A stretch of 64,000 nucleotides of DNA from Deinococcus sp. Leaf326. GTDB taxonomy: Bacteria; Deinococcota; Deinococci; Deinococcales; Deinococcaceae. The notes beneath the pieces were generated by a model. That model saw nothing but the letters and a program-made list of their open reading frames with translations. It was not told where the DNA came from and did not search any database. The stretch is from the NCBI RefSeq assembly GCF_001424185.1, contig NZ_LMOM01000002.1:39900-103899 (forward strand). Reading direction: 5' to 3'. Shown piece by piece: positions 24,588 through 32,893 of this stretch. Within the stretch, counting starts at the first letter, position 1. The number at the start of each line of letters is the position of its first letter. Made by a program: the position numbers and the translations under genes.

Positions 24588-24953
24588 TTAGGCCACCAAG
24601 CTCTGGGCTTGACCCGCCCTTGACCAGGTGTCGACGCGGGCGAGGGCAAACTCGACGAGCTTGCGGGTGATGCGGCCTTCCACGGTGAGCTGGGCTTCGA
24701 GGGCGGCGAGGGTGCCGGTGCAGGCGCGGCGGAGGGTGTCGAGCTCGTCGGGGCTGAAGGGCGGACCACTGGCGAGTCGGGGGATGAGCTGCTCGATGCG
24801 GTGGAGGTAGGCCTGTTGCTCGGCGGGGTTCTGGCGGCGGCCGGTGCCGTAATAGCGAGCGGTGGCGAGGGCGACGTGGAAGGTGTGTTCGAGGTCGGGG
24901 GTGTAGGTGCTGGGGCCGGGGCTAGGGGCCTCGGCTGGGGGGGTTGGATTCAT
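24588..24953 (-). CDS. Small hypothetical phage protein
   Basis: 121 residues, Pro-rich start followed by helices (YLHRIEQLIPRLASG, DELDTLRRACTGTLAALEAQ). First gene of the operon leading into the Rha and winged-helix genes; divergent from the integrase. No family recognised. Confidence 0.55.
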   Translation of the reverse strand: MNPTPPAEAPSPGPSTYTPDLEHTFHVALATARYYGTGRRQNPAEQQAYLHRIEQLIPRLASGPPFSPDELDTLRRACTGTLAALEAQLTVEGRITRKLVEFALARVDTWSRAGQAQSLVA

Positions 24954-25058
24954 GGGGGGTCTCCTCTGTTTTCCTGTTCAGTCAGGTTGGTTGGCATAAG
25001 TAGTCTTACGGGAGATCCGCTGATCACCTCCTCACACCACCGCGCTACCCTGACCGCT

Positions 25059-26027
25059 ATGACCTTGGAGCTGATGGCCAGCAACCTCACTCTCCAGGCT
25101 CGCGCCGACCGCCTCGCCGCCCTGGAACCCGAAGCCCTGCGCCGCGAAGGCCTCCGCGCCGCCCGCGACGCCGAGTTCGAAGGGCTGTGGGCCCTCACCG
25201 AGGCCTACCTCGTCACCCGCAGTGGCCGAGGCGCCCGCGTCAGCAAGAACACCCTGGAGAGCTACCGCATCGGCCTCCAGACCTTCCTCACCTGGGCCGG
25301 ACCGGCCGGAGTGAGCCTGACCCGCCCCGGCCCCAACATGGGCTTCCGCTACGCCCGGCACTTGGAAGCCAGCGGCCTGGCCCCCAGCAGCGTCCAGACC
25401 CGCCTCGCGGCCGCCCGGGCGCTCTACGCCGCCCTGCGCTGGAGCGCCGCTGTGGACGCTGCCCCCTTCACCGACGTGAAGGCTGCACGCGACCCGGTCC
25501 CGAAGTGGGAGAAGCGCAAACCCTACGCTGACGAGGATGTCGTCACCCTGCTGATGCATGCCGGGCGACAGGAGGCGGTCATCGTGGCCTTGGGCGCGCA
25601 CTGTGGTTTGCGGGCCACAGAGATGACCACGCTACTGCGCAAGGACATCCACCTCGACGCCCCGGAGCCCTACCTGATCGTGACCGGCAAAGGCCAGCGC
25701 CGACAGGCCGTCCCGCTCTCCCGCACCGCGCAGGCCGTGCTCCGGAGCTGGTTGACCAACACGCCGCACTACGGTCCGCACGTGCTGACCCTCCGGACCC
25801 GTCAGGGCGTCGAGAAGGCCATGCAGCGCACCTGCGAGGAAGCGGGAGTGCAGTACGAGGGCCGCGAGGTCCACGGCCTGCGTCACACGGCGGGAACCCG
25901 CATCTACACGGAGCAGAAAGACCTGCTGGCCGTGCGCGACCACTTACGCCATGCGGATATCACCAGCAGCGAGGTCTACGTGAACTACTCCCGAGCGGGC
26001 CGTAAAAAACCGACGAGCGAGTGGTAA
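25059..26027 (+). CDS. int: Tyrosine recombinase (phage integrase)
   Basis: 322 residues from the ATG at 25059. The N-terminal SAM-like core-binding domain covers about 40-140. The catalytic domain has Arg185 (CGLRATEM), Lys211 (VTGKGQ), His272-x-x-Arg275 (HGLRHTAGT), His298 (RHAD) and nucleophile Tyr307 (EVYVNYS). All six active-site positions are present. It would integrate or excise the element. No att core could be identified without the other boundary. The gene faces against its neighbours and its end overlaps the convergent gene at 25960. Confidence 0.92.
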   Translation: MTLELMASNLTLQARADRLAALEPEALRREGLRAARDAEFEGLWALTEAYLVTRSGRGARVSKNTLESYRIGLQTFLTWAGPAGVSLTRPGPNMGFRYARHLEASGLAPSSVQTRLAAARALYAALRWSAAVDAAPFTDVKAARDPVPKWEKRKPYADEDVVTLLMHAGRQEAVIVALGAHCGLRATEMTTLLRKDIHLDAPEPYLIVTGKGQRRQAVPLSRTAQAVLRSWLTNTPHYGPHVLTLRTRQGVEKAMQRTCEEAGVQYEGREVHGLRHTAGTRIYTEQKDLLAVRDHLRHADITSSEVYVNYSRAGRKKPTSEW

Positions 26028-26277
26028 GGACGAAGGGGGGCGGGGCGGTGACCGCTGCGTAACGCAGCAGCTGCGCCTGCCACCAGCGCATGGCGGCCGA
26101 GGGCGGGTCGAGAAAGTCCTCGGCGCTCACGTTCCAGCCGCCCCAGCCCCAGCGGCCCCGCGGATGTGGGTTGGCTGGGAGATGTGGCCCGGTCACCAGC
26201 TGTGCGGTCAGACCTCCCACGGCCACACCGGCACATAATCGTCGATCTCGCAAAAGCTCAGCCTCCATCTCACCCAC
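25960..26277 (-). CDS. Small Trp-rich phage protein; start uncertain
   Basis: Open for 105 residues. The part from about residue 20 is the most protein-like: TAQLVTGPHLPANPHPRGRW, a Gly/Trp-rich stretch, then SAAMRWWQAQLLRYAA. The true start is probably a GTG near 26226 or 26190, at the end of the upstream gene. The last 68 bases overlap the end of the integrase gene on the other strand. Function unknown. Confidence 0.45.
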   Translation of the reverse strand: MGEMEAELLRDRRLCAGVAVGGLTAQLVTGPHLPANPHPRGRWGWGGWNVSAEDFLDPPSAAMRWWQAQLLRYAAVTAPPPFVLTTRSSVFYGPLGSSSRRPRCW

Positions 26278-26645
26278 AGACGATTCAGCCAGGTATCGGG
26301 CAACGTCCGGTCCATCTGACTACTCACCCAGACTGGTGGTCTGGGAACGTGCCGGGTGCGGACGAGAGAAGGCTTTTCCGGCCACTTCAGTTTCAGCCGC
26401 CCAGTGGTCAGATCGTCATCGTCCCGGTAGAGCAAGGTGGCGTCGTAATCTCCTTCGCTCACGAGCAACTCCGCGACCGCCTGAGCAAGCTCCGGGGGAA
26501 GACGACAGTGCAGCTCGTGGGCCGTGGGGGCGGTCACCGCGACGAGGATGTTCGTGATGTGTTTGGCGTAGCGTCGCACGAGGTCCGGGTCCGGGTCCCG
26601 CCCTGGCGGCCCGAGCGCGGTGGCCTGCTCAGCCGTCAGCAACAT
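26208..26645 (-). CDS. Hypothetical phage protein
   Basis: 145 residues from the ATG at 26645 (MLLTAEQATALGPPGRDPDP); the longer frame to 26810 overlaps the membrane protein gene and looks Pro/Ala-biased. The core has AKHITNILVAVTAPTAHELH and acidic YRDDDDLTTGRLKLKWPEKP. No family recognised. Confidence 0.55.
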   Translation of the reverse strand: MLLTAEQATALGPPGRDPDPDLVRRYAKHITNILVAVTAPTAHELHCRLPPELAQAVAELLVSEGDYDATLLYRDDDDLTTGRLKLKWPEKPSLVRTRHVPRPPVWVSSQMDRTLPDTWLNRLWVRWRLSFCEIDDYVPVWPWEV

Positions 26646-26821
26646 CGCCGCCCCTGCACGCGCGGCGGCCGCGCCTTCCGGCTCTTGAGGGTCTGCCGGA
26701 TCTGTCGACCCAGGCGCACCCGCTCCGGCCGGAGCAGGGTGTCCGGCGCCTGCAAAGTCATTCGAGGGAGGGCGTAGGCCCCGGTCAGTCCCAGCACCAG
26801 CATCAGCCACGACTTCTTCAC
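26636..26821 (-). CDS. Small membrane-associated basic protein
   Basis: 61 residues: an N-terminal hydrophobic helix (WLMLVLGLTGAYAL) preceded by two lysines, then a strongly basic tail (RPERVRLGRQIRQTLKSRKA). Overlaps both neighbours by a few bases. Could be a small inner-membrane protein; function unknown. Confidence 0.5.
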   Translation of the reverse strand: MKKSWLMLVLGLTGAYALPRMTLQAPDTLLRPERVRLGRQIRQTLKSRKARPPRVQGRRCC

Positions 26822-27303
26822 TGTTCCTGCCTCCTCTTCTGGCGGGCCTTCTTCTTCGCGGCTTTCCGGGTCTCCGGATTGCCCTTGTTGCGGCGTTTCT
26901 TGCCCCTGGGAGGTGACTCTGGAGCGGGCAGTGGGGGCGGCGTGGGGACGGGGCCCTCTGAGGGCGCGTGCTCCCGCTGGCGCCAGACCACCGGCTCCGG
27001 TCGCCGCAGCGGCGCGCGGGATACGGTCACCAGCACGCGCTCGCCGTTCGCCACGAACGCCGCCGCGTACCCGGTCACGCCCTCGACGAGCCCCGCCTCA
27101 CTGATGAGGTCCGCGCGGACCTGCTGGAGGGTCCGCTTGATGTACCCACCCTCCAGGCGCACGCGGTACACCGGGATATCCAGCGCCATCTGCCGGAGCA
27201 GCGCGATGCCGGTCGCCGTGTCCCTCTCCCCGAGCGGGTGGTAGAGCCGCTCGGCCGCGCCGTGGCGCATCGCCTCCTCGAGGGAAATGGACCGGAAGGT
27301 CAG
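26818..27303 (-). CDS. Hypothetical protein with basic tail, possible CTG start
   Basis: About 161 residues if translation starts at the CTG at 27303, which follows GGTGGAGG by four bases. The only upstream in-frame ATG (27342) lies inside the previous gene with no visible ribosome binding site. The core has GIALLRQMALDIPVYRVRLE and YAAAFVANGERVLVTVSRAP. The last 30 residues are almost all Lys/Arg/Glu. No family recognised. Confidence 0.55.
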   Translation of the reverse strand: MTFRSISLEEAMRHGAAERLYHPLGERDTATGIALLRQMALDIPVYRVRLEGGYIKRTLQQVRADLISEAGLVEGVTGYAAAFVANGERVLVTVSRAPLRRPEPVVWRQREHAPSEGPVPTPPPLPAPESPPRGKKRRNKGNPETRKAAKKKARQKRRQEQ

Positions 27304-27316
27304 AAGGCCTCCACCC

Positions 27317-28273
27317 TCATGGGGCAATGACCTCCAGGTCATGTCCAGGGACCGTGCTCAGGTCCACCTGTCCGTCCGGTTCGATGAGCCCCACACGGGC
27401 GCGCACGTGGTACACCGTCCCGCTGGGACTGAGGTTGTCGCGCACGATCTCCCAGAGGTCCTGTCGGAGGCGCTCGAGCGCTCCCTCGGGGCCAGCGCCC
27501 AGGGCGACGAAGCGGTGGGAGGCCAGCGCCCTGGCATGCGCCTGTACCACCTCCCCAGGATGTGTGGTCGTGACAGCCGTCGCCTGCGCCAGATGGGTCA
27601 AGGGCGGGAGGGGGGCTGGGACGACCGGCGCGCCCTTCGCGCGGTCCACAATGGCCTGAAACTGCGCCTGCCGCTCGCGGGACTCGCTCATCGCCTTGCG
27701 GAGATCTCCGAGGCGGTGACCCTCGGCAAGCTCTACGAGGACATCGAGCGTCGCCGGGTCGGGGTCCAGAGCTTCGACCACGTCCAGCAGCAGCTCCAAC
27801 TCGGCCTCGTCGACCGCCTTGCGCTGCTCGTCCTCGTAGATGCTGATGACCCCACTGGCGAAGTAGCTGGGCTTACTGAGCTTGTCGTTCGTGATGGCGC
27901 TGTAGACCTCCGGCACCTCGTTCAGGACGTGGCTGTACACGCCCAGCTCAGTGAGGACGAGGTCCTCGGCGATCACGCCGTCGCGCGTGATGATCGGCCA
28001 CCAATATTCGCGGACTTTGGCGTCCCAGGCGGCGTTCTCAGCTTTGCTGGCGTGTCGCTCCGGGCCAGCATCCTGACCGCCGATGCGGTGGTCCACGAAG
28101 GTGGCCGCCTGCATGACGGCGAGGGCACTGGCCGTCCAGCCGTTGCGCACGCCGTCGCCCAGGGCAGTCCAGGGCGGGGTGGGCTTGCCGTCATAGGTCA
28201 GGCCGCCGCGCTCGGCGTTGTACGCGTCGAAGGCGATCTGCCCGAGCGGGCGCGTGTCAGGTTGCTCGGTCAT
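27317..28273 (-). CDS. Large early-type phage protein of unknown function
   Basis: 318 residues from the ATG at 28273 behind GAGGTACCC; a start at 28321 is possible. The N-terminus (IAFDAYNAERGGLTYDGK, PPWTALGDGVRNGW) follows a pattern common in small phage proteins of the 'G-x-x-AY...PPW..L...V..GW' type. The C-terminal half has a helical linker and a beta-rich end (TVYHVRARVGLIEPDGQVDL). A tRNA-like element lies 65 bases upstream. Confidence 0.6.
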   Translation of the reverse strand: MTEQPDTRPLGQIAFDAYNAERGGLTYDGKPTPPWTALGDGVRNGWTASALAVMQAATFVDHRIGGQDAGPERHASKAENAAWDAKVREYWWPIITRDGVIAEDLVLTELGVYSHVLNEVPEVYSAITNDKLSKPSYFASGVISIYEDEQRKAVDEAELELLLDVVEALDPDPATLDVLVELAEGHRLGDLRKAMSESRERQAQFQAIVDRAKGAPVVPAPLPPLTHLAQATAVTTTHPGEVVQAHARALASHRFVALGAGPEGALERLRQDLWEIVRDNLSPSGTVYHVRARVGLIEPDGQVDLSTVPGHDLEVIAP

Positions 28274-28337
28274 GGGTACCTCAATGGGGTGAGAAGGAAA
28301 AACACCGTCCAGCACGGGCACGGCGAATGGGGTGAAA

Positions 28338-28395
28338 TGGGGGCGAAGGCCGGAATCGAACCGGCCGCGTGCCGGGCACGCTGGCCTTATACGCC
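28338..28395 (-). ncRNA. tRNA-like element, second copy type
   Basis: Minus strand: perfect T arm (GCCGG-TTCGATT-CCGGC), then CTTCGCC, C and CCA. Upstream are a 5' GGCG that can pair with CGCC of the acceptor strand, AAGGCC, and a six-pair hairpin (GCGTGC-CCG-GCACGC). As at 7035-7104 there is no D arm, and the hairpin could be a class II variable arm. A C-rich/G-rich hairpin (28,403-28,424) lies just 5' of it. Confidence 0.5.
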
Positions 28396-28439
28396 GCGTT
28401 GACCCCCCGCAAGGACGGGGGTGGATTGAACGGTCTAGG

Positions 28440-30360
28440 GCATCAGGTTTGTCGCATAGGAGCTCCCTCCTGGGGGTGATCTACCGGATTGGCCCCCGGC
28501 GGGGCGTGGGGTCGACTCCCCGGCCAGCAAGGTTCGGGTCGTCGTCGCGGGGGGCGGCCGGTCGTGCTGGCAGACGACACGGCAGACCCCTGAGCGAGCT
28601 TGTCCTGGCCCACGAGCGGCGCGGGTGGCCGTGCCAGCCGAAGCCTGGGCTGGCGCAGGGCACAGATGCAGATCCGGTGGGGTACACCGGCGACCGGGCG
28701 AGCAGGCGGCACCTGCTGGAGAGAAGTCACGCGTGAAGGGCACGCGCACTCTGAGCGCCTGGCCGGGCGCCCGCGGTGACTGGCGTTGCTCTCAACCCAC
28801 GTCACGGAAGTCACGCTGCACGCCGCGTCGGCGGTCCTGGGGCGGTGTGTGGCCCGGCCGGACAGGCCTGCTGCCTGGAGGGGCAGGTGCTGATGCGCCC
28901 AGTACTGGGCGCCTGATATATGCCCGGCGTGCCGGGCCTGTGAGGGAACGTGGGCGGGCCGCTGAGCGACCCCCCGTCCTGGCAGAGCAGCTGCCAGCGC
29001 CTGGTGCCCCACGCATTCCACCGCTGCGGGGCCGTCCGGTGCCGCCGGATGCGGTGCGACTGTAGACCCCCGGCCCTATGGGACTCGTCGCGCACTACGG
29101 GGGCCACCCAGAACCGGACGCTTGCTCGGCCGCCGTCTGGGTGGAGATCTCTGGCCGGGTGCGTGCCACGGCACCCTCGTTTAGGGTTACCAGCACTGCG
29201 GCCCTGGCGGGGCGCTGGTTCCTGACGTCTCTCCTCCCTGGGCCATCAGGGCGGGCGCGGTTCAGGGACTGAGGTGTGTACCAACCGTCTGCACTGGTGG
29301 CGAGCGTGCTCCCGATTGACGGGGCATCTGGGAGACGCACAGTCCGCGCAGCCAGAGCTTTGGCAAGCGCGCTGTCTCCGGTCCGGTGCAGGGAGAGGGC
29401 TCGCGGGTTGAAGAGGCTGCGGCCGCAGCTCGGGAGTGGGGACGGCGGGGGTCGCACCCGCAAGCTGGGCCATGACTCAGGCCTGTGCCACTACCTGGCA
29501 CTTCGCGTCCCCACACGGCCTGCTCTGGGGTTGAGGGAGAGCAGGCGATGCCGCCGGCCAATGGCGACCGGCGTATCAGAAAAGTCGGGAGGGCTGGGCG
29601 TGACCCCAGCGCGGGCAAGACGCCCCATACGGGCCTCCCCTACGCACCGTCTCGTGGTGCGGACGCCCGATGTGGCCTCGGGACGGACCCGGAACGTTGC
29701 TCCTCTTGGCCGTTCGGTGGCCTCACGCAGGCGGCGTCCGCCTGGCCGGTCTTGTGCTCCATGGGGGCCGGTCCCCGAAGATCTGCGGTCGTGAAGTTGG
29801 AAAGGAAAGCGTGCAGAAAACCGTGGCACATCGTGGTGGTGCGGTGCCCTTGCCTATGCGCCAGCTCGGCAGGAACCGTGACGACCCTGCACGTCACGGC
29901 CCGATACGACCCGTTCAGGCCGCTCGACACCGGGAATTTCTCTCAGCGCGCCCTGTCGCGCCCCAGATCCTTTCGCACCTGGTCCGTACCTTGCTGCTCT
30001 TGGCCGCACGGTCAGCCTCAAGCCCAGGGGTGTGGACGTCCTGGGTGCCGCCTCCCCCGCTGTCTCGCGCATGGGGGATCAGGCCCCGCAAGAGGCCAGC
30101 GCGCCTGCCCGTCCGGAGCAGGTCGGTCCCGCGCGGGCCGTCCGGGGGTCAGACCGGGCGGGAGTTCGCGGGAGGGGTGTCAGAACGGTTCCTGCGGGCG
30201 ACCACCTGACCCGGTCCCTGGACAAGCGGACCTCGGCGTGCTGAAGGCGCAGGGCGTCTGACGAGATATTCGGTTGTCATGCGGCGCGCGCTTTCCCGGG
30301 TGCTCGAGCGCGGGTGGTCCCCCGTCGTGTCCTGGCAGTCGGGGGTATCGCCGGAGAGGG
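28440..30360. other. 1.9-kb region without credible genes
   Basis: Six frames give only short Arg/Pro/Gly-biased ORFs with conflicting strands and no protein-like features. It holds several perfect palindromes, including GCGCCCAGTACTGGGCGC (28895-28912), GCCCGGC-GT-GCCGGGC (about 28922-28937) and GCTGCGGCCGCAGC (29416-29429). It is bordered by minus-strand phage genes and the tRNA-like element. A large structured RNA, a packaging or attachment site, or decayed genes are all possible. Confidence 0.5.
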
Positions 30361-30361
30361 G

Positions 30362-30658
30362 TTACGTGCGCTCGGGCCAGTGCCAGGTGCCAGGAAGGGT
30401 GCCGGTTTCGTCGTAGGGCACGCTGTCCAGCTGAGCGAGGTAGGCCGTGCGGAGAAACGGCCTGCTGGATTCGGGGAAAAGGCCGTGGCTGTCGAACACG
30501 GGCGTTTTGTCATTCAGATCGTTCGTCGCGTCCAGGTTCACCATCACATTGGGCTGGTCGTCTTCGGAGGCGTGGATCACGGTCGCGGGGCGGTGGGCTC
30601 CCGTGGCGAGAACGATGTGGACGACGCGGCCGATGGTGGGGAGGGGGTTGGGGGTCAT
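30362..30658 (-). CDS. Small phage protein with GTWHWPE end
   Basis: 98 residues: GRVVHIVLATGAHRPATVI at the start and PGTWHWPE at the end, with VMVNLDA between. This beta-rich plan is common among small phage proteins of unknown function. Start at the ATG behind GGAGCAGACC. It is the last gene before the long gene-free stretch. Confidence 0.72.
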   Translation of the reverse strand: MTPNPLPTIGRVVHIVLATGAHRPATVIHASEDDQPNVMVNLDATNDLNDKTPVFDSHGLFPESSRPFLRTAYLAQLDSVPYDETGTLPGTWHWPERT

Positions 30659-30930
30659 GGGTCTGCTCCTGTGAGGGTGTGAAAGGGCATGGGAAAGCCC
30701 GCCTGGGCCGGGGCTCAGGCAGGCGGTGGGGAGGTCGCGCAGGGCGGATAGAGCAAGCCTCCCAGGCCCTTGCGAGCGTCCGCACGGGTCTGAGTAAAAT
30801 CCGGGTGAAATCCATCTCTCCTCTTGATCAGGTGGAGGAATTCCACACGTTCCCAGGGGTGAGTCGGCAGGGTTGGATTAAGGTGGGCGTTTGTGACGGA
30901 AAAGTGGGCAGCCTCTGCTGAGATAACAGC

Positions 30931-31119
30931 GTGAAGGTCTTCCCTCCCCTGGTTCTTGATGACGACGCGGCCACTGCCTGGATGGCCTATCAAGCCTTGG
31001 TTCAGCGCATGACGGTTAACCGGCAGCTGACCGAACCCCTGGGGGAACGGCTGTGCAGTGCGCTGGGGCAGGCGCGGTGGTACAAGGGCTATCAAGTGGA
31101 GTGCGCGCGTTTGAATTGA
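30931..31119 (+). CDS. Small hypothetical protein
   Basis: 62 residues from a GTG: MKVFPPLVLDDDAATAWMAY, then a helical QALVQRMTVNRQLTEPL and ARWYKGYQ. Composition and codon use look like a real protein, but there is no clear ribosome binding site and it faces against its neighbours. A minus-strand frame (30715-31218) overlaps it and is less protein-like. Confidence 0.4.
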   Translation: MKVFPPLVLDDDAATAWMAYQALVQRMTVNRQLTEPLGERLCSALGQARWYKGYQVECARLN

Positions 31120-31157
31120 GTGGGCACCTTCCCTACTCCAGACAGCTTGGAGGGTGG

Positions 31158-31466
31158 TCATAGGACTTCCTGGGGACGGGAGAGAAGTGTCTCTGACGAC
31201 GAAGTGCAGGGACCGCACAGCCGTGTTCCCAGCGCCGTGCGGGTGTAGGTAATCGGCTCCAATTCGGAGATCTGGATGAAGTGGCCGTCCTGCAATTCCG
31301 TCAGGAGGACGCGCAGCCGGGTCGCGTCGATGCGGTGCCCGGCCTGCCCCAGCCGGCGCTCCAGCAGAGGCAGGGTCAGGGGGCTGCTGAGGACCTCGAG
31401 CACCTTTAGGTCGTCACGGGGACCGGATAGGGCACTCCCTCGGGGCAGGGCCTGTTTGTGACTCAT
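31158..31466 (-). CDS. Small winged-helix protein
   Basis: 102 residues with a winged-helix pattern: LKVLEVLSSPLTLPLLERRL, IDATRLRVLLTELQDGHFIQ and a wing leading to YTRTALGTRL. The plan resembles PadR/ArsR-type mini-regulators. Overlaps the Cro-like gene by four bases, so it belongs to the lysogeny-switch transcript. Confidence 0.65.
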   Translation of the reverse strand: MSHKQALPRGSALSGPRDDLKVLEVLSSPLTLPLLERRLGQAGHRIDATRLRVLLTELQDGHFIQISELEPITYTRTALGTRLCGPCTSSSETLLSRPQEVL

Positions 31467-31735
31467 CCTTGAGCTCCCCAGCTCGGTTGCTCGATGTCCC
31501 CTATCTCATCGCTGATGTCCTCAAACGACTTGCTGAGCAGTTCTAATGCTCGCCGCATGGGTTGGTAGAAAACATCACGCGGAGGGTTTCTTCCTTCCCA
31601 TTTCAGGTAGTTCTGCTTCGTCATGCCGATGGCTTCGGCGAATACCCGCTTGCTCCGATATCCCGCTGCTTTGCGTGCAGCACACAACTTGTCGCCGTTG
31701 AGACGGCGGGTTGGGTAAAGGATGTTACCGGACAT
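31463..31735 (-). CDS. Cro-like HTH regulator
   Basis: 90 residues with an XRE-type HTH: GDKLCAARKAAGYRSKRVFA, EAIGMTKQNYLKWEG. Only a short C-terminal tail, as expected of Cro rather than CI. Divergent from the CI-like gene at 31878, with two 17-bp operators between them. Likely opposes the CI-like repressor at the lysis/lysogeny decision. Confidence 0.75.
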   Translation of the reverse strand: MSGNILYPTRRLNGDKLCAARKAAGYRSKRVFAEAIGMTKQNYLKWEGRNPPRDVFYQPMRRALELLSKSFEDISDEIGDIEQPSWGAQG

Positions 31736-31744
31736 ACCTTAGAC

Positions 31745-31761
31745 GGTAACTCAATGTTACC
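31745..31761. promoter_or_regulatory. Phage operator O1
   Basis: GGTAACTCAATGTTACC, six-base arms with a five-base centre, ten bases upstream of the Cro-like start codon. The same dyad recurs at 31831 and 34436, and nowhere else noticed in the window. Confidence 0.75.
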
Positions 31762-31830
31762 CGACCCGCAAGGGGAGCCAGCATCACACATGCATCACAG
31801 CCCTTGAATGCCCAAGTTCCGGGCCGTTAA

Positions 31831-31847
31831 GGTAACGCAACGTTACC
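31831..31847. promoter_or_regulatory. Phage operator O2
   Basis: GGTAACGCAACGTTACC, 31 bases upstream of the CI-like start codon. A plus-strand promoter TTGAAT (31804-31809), 17 bases, TTAAGG overlaps its left edge, consistent with autoregulation. Confidence 0.75.
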
Positions 31848-31877
31848 GACATACCGTCGAGCTTGTAGGAGAATCAC

Positions 31878-32453
31878 ATGCCCAAACCCCCCTCAGAACA
31901 TCGCCCCCAGCCGGCAGTCAATGAAATCAGCCGCCGGGCGATGTTGCATTGGTTGATCGAATACAACGGCGGTATGAAAGCTGTCGAGAAGAACAGCGGG
32001 ATCTCTCGCCAGACCCTGCGGCGTTATGTCCGCGGCCGGACGAAGTCTGTTCAGGACCCTAACGAGAAAGACCTGAGTATCAGCACCATGACTCCGCCGA
32101 CACTCGGGAAGTTGCTGGACGCCTTCTCGCTTACGGACAGTCAAGCGCGCGAGCTGTTCGGTCTGCCTGCGGACACCTATCCCCAGTGGCTGACCTACCG
32201 CCCTTTCCCTGTAGGAAGCGGCGCCCCCTTGAATCCTGATCTGGAACCCGTTGAGCTATCGACATACAGCATCGAGCTGACTGAGCCACTGCTGGCACCC
32301 CGAGGGATGGTCCTCGAGCTGGCCCAGCTCGAAGAGACGACAACAGACGACCCCTGGGTCGTGGTTCGCCTCGGAGAAGCCAGGTATGTATTACGTCACG
32401 CGGCAGTGCCGACAAATCTACCGATTGAGGGTCGGTTGGTAGGGTTGAGGTGA
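31878..32453 (+). CDS. CI-like phage repressor
   Basis: 191 residues. The N-terminal 90 residues contain an HTH (MKAVEKNSGISRQTLRRYVR, then TPPTLGKLLDAFSLT). The C-terminal 80 residues are beta-rich (YSIELTEPLLAPRGMVLELA, PWVVVRLGEARYVLRHAAVP) like the dimerisation part of S24-type repressors, but I see no clear Ser-Lys self-cleavage dyad. If cleavage is absent, induction would need an antirepressor or the TPR protein next door. The ATG follows GTAGGAGAATCAC. Divergent from the Cro-like gene across two operators. Confidence 0.72.
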   Translation: MPKPPSEHRPQPAVNEISRRAMLHWLIEYNGGMKAVEKNSGISRQTLRRYVRGRTKSVQDPNEKDLSISTMTPPTLGKLLDAFSLTDSQARELFGLPADTYPQWLTYRPFPVGSGAPLNPDLEPVELSTYSIELTEPLLAPRGMVLELAQLEETTTDDPWVVVRLGEARYVLRHAAVPTNLPIEGRLVGLR

Positions 32454-32621
32454 CGCGTACTTCAGCGCAGAAAGGGCATGCATTGCAGCCCATTTCTGCG
32501 CCTCTGTCGGAAGATAAGCATAATAGAAGCCGTCTTCTATCCGAATATCAGCCGCTGTGAACGATTCACAAAATGCCGCCCTGTATTCAGGAGGAAGGGG
32601 GGAGGGAAGGCGGTACGGCAT
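32418..32621 (-). CDS. Small hypothetical protein
   Basis: 67 residues: YRAAFCESFTAADIRIEDGF, then YYAYLPTEAQKWAAMHAL. It converges on and overlaps the last 36 bases of the CI-like gene. Protein-like composition with several aromatic residues; function unknown. It lies downstream of the TPR and peptide genes and may share their transcript. Confidence 0.55.
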   Translation of the reverse strand: MPYRLPSPLPPEYRAAFCESFTAADIRIEDGFYYAYLPTEAQKWAAMHALSALKYASPQPYQPTLNR

Positions 32622-32716
32622 GATTCATGAGAGCATGAAAAAGGGGTTGCGACGCTACCTGACGCTGGCTTGCATCACCCACCCATCACAGATTTATGAG
32701 AACCGAAGGTAAAAAA

Positions 32717-32893
32717 TTATGCGCAACCAGCGCAGGGGCCACTATCAAGGCGGAACGGTGCTAGAGGGCTCTGGACGGGGGTTTGCGTCGCGGCTGGGGG
32801 CGTATTAGCGGTCTGGACGTCCGACGCTTTGGCCGGGGCCAGAACGGTGGTCAAGAGTGCGAGTACTGCGGTCAGCGTTCGCAGGTTATTCAC
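32717..32893 (-). CDS. Small secreted (Phr-like) pro-peptide coupled to the TPR gene
   Basis: 58 residues from a GTG that overlaps the stop codon of the TPR gene by four bases (GTGA). It starts MNNLRTLTAVLALLTTVLAP, a clear signal peptide (positive n-region, 12 or more hydrophobic residues), with AKA-S the likely cleavage site. The remaining about 35 residues are unstructured, Pro/Thr/Gln-rich, ending RLDSGPCAGCA. A short exported pro-peptide whose gene overlaps the 3' end of a TPR-protein gene is the arrangement of rap-phr pairs. Role as a signal is inference; a small secreted effector is the alternative. Confidence 0.6.
   Translation of the reverse strand: MNNLRTLTAVLALLTTVLAPAKASDVQTANTPPAATQTPVQSPLAPFRLDSGPCAGCA

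Noticed and set aside
28443..29021. 192-codon minus-strand ORF in the gene-free region
   Set aside because: Arg/Pro/Ala-biased with no recognisable fold and overlapped by similar frames on the other strand.
29485..30261. 258-codon plus-strand ORF in the gene-free region
   Set aside because: Composition (Cys/Arg/Pro/Gly/Ser-rich, no secondary-structure pattern) and lack of a ribosome binding site do not support a protein; competing frames are equally open.
30715..31218. 167-codon minus-strand ORF
   Set aside because: The C-terminal third looks somewhat protein-like, but there is no usable start near it, and the plus-strand 62-codon frame has better composition.
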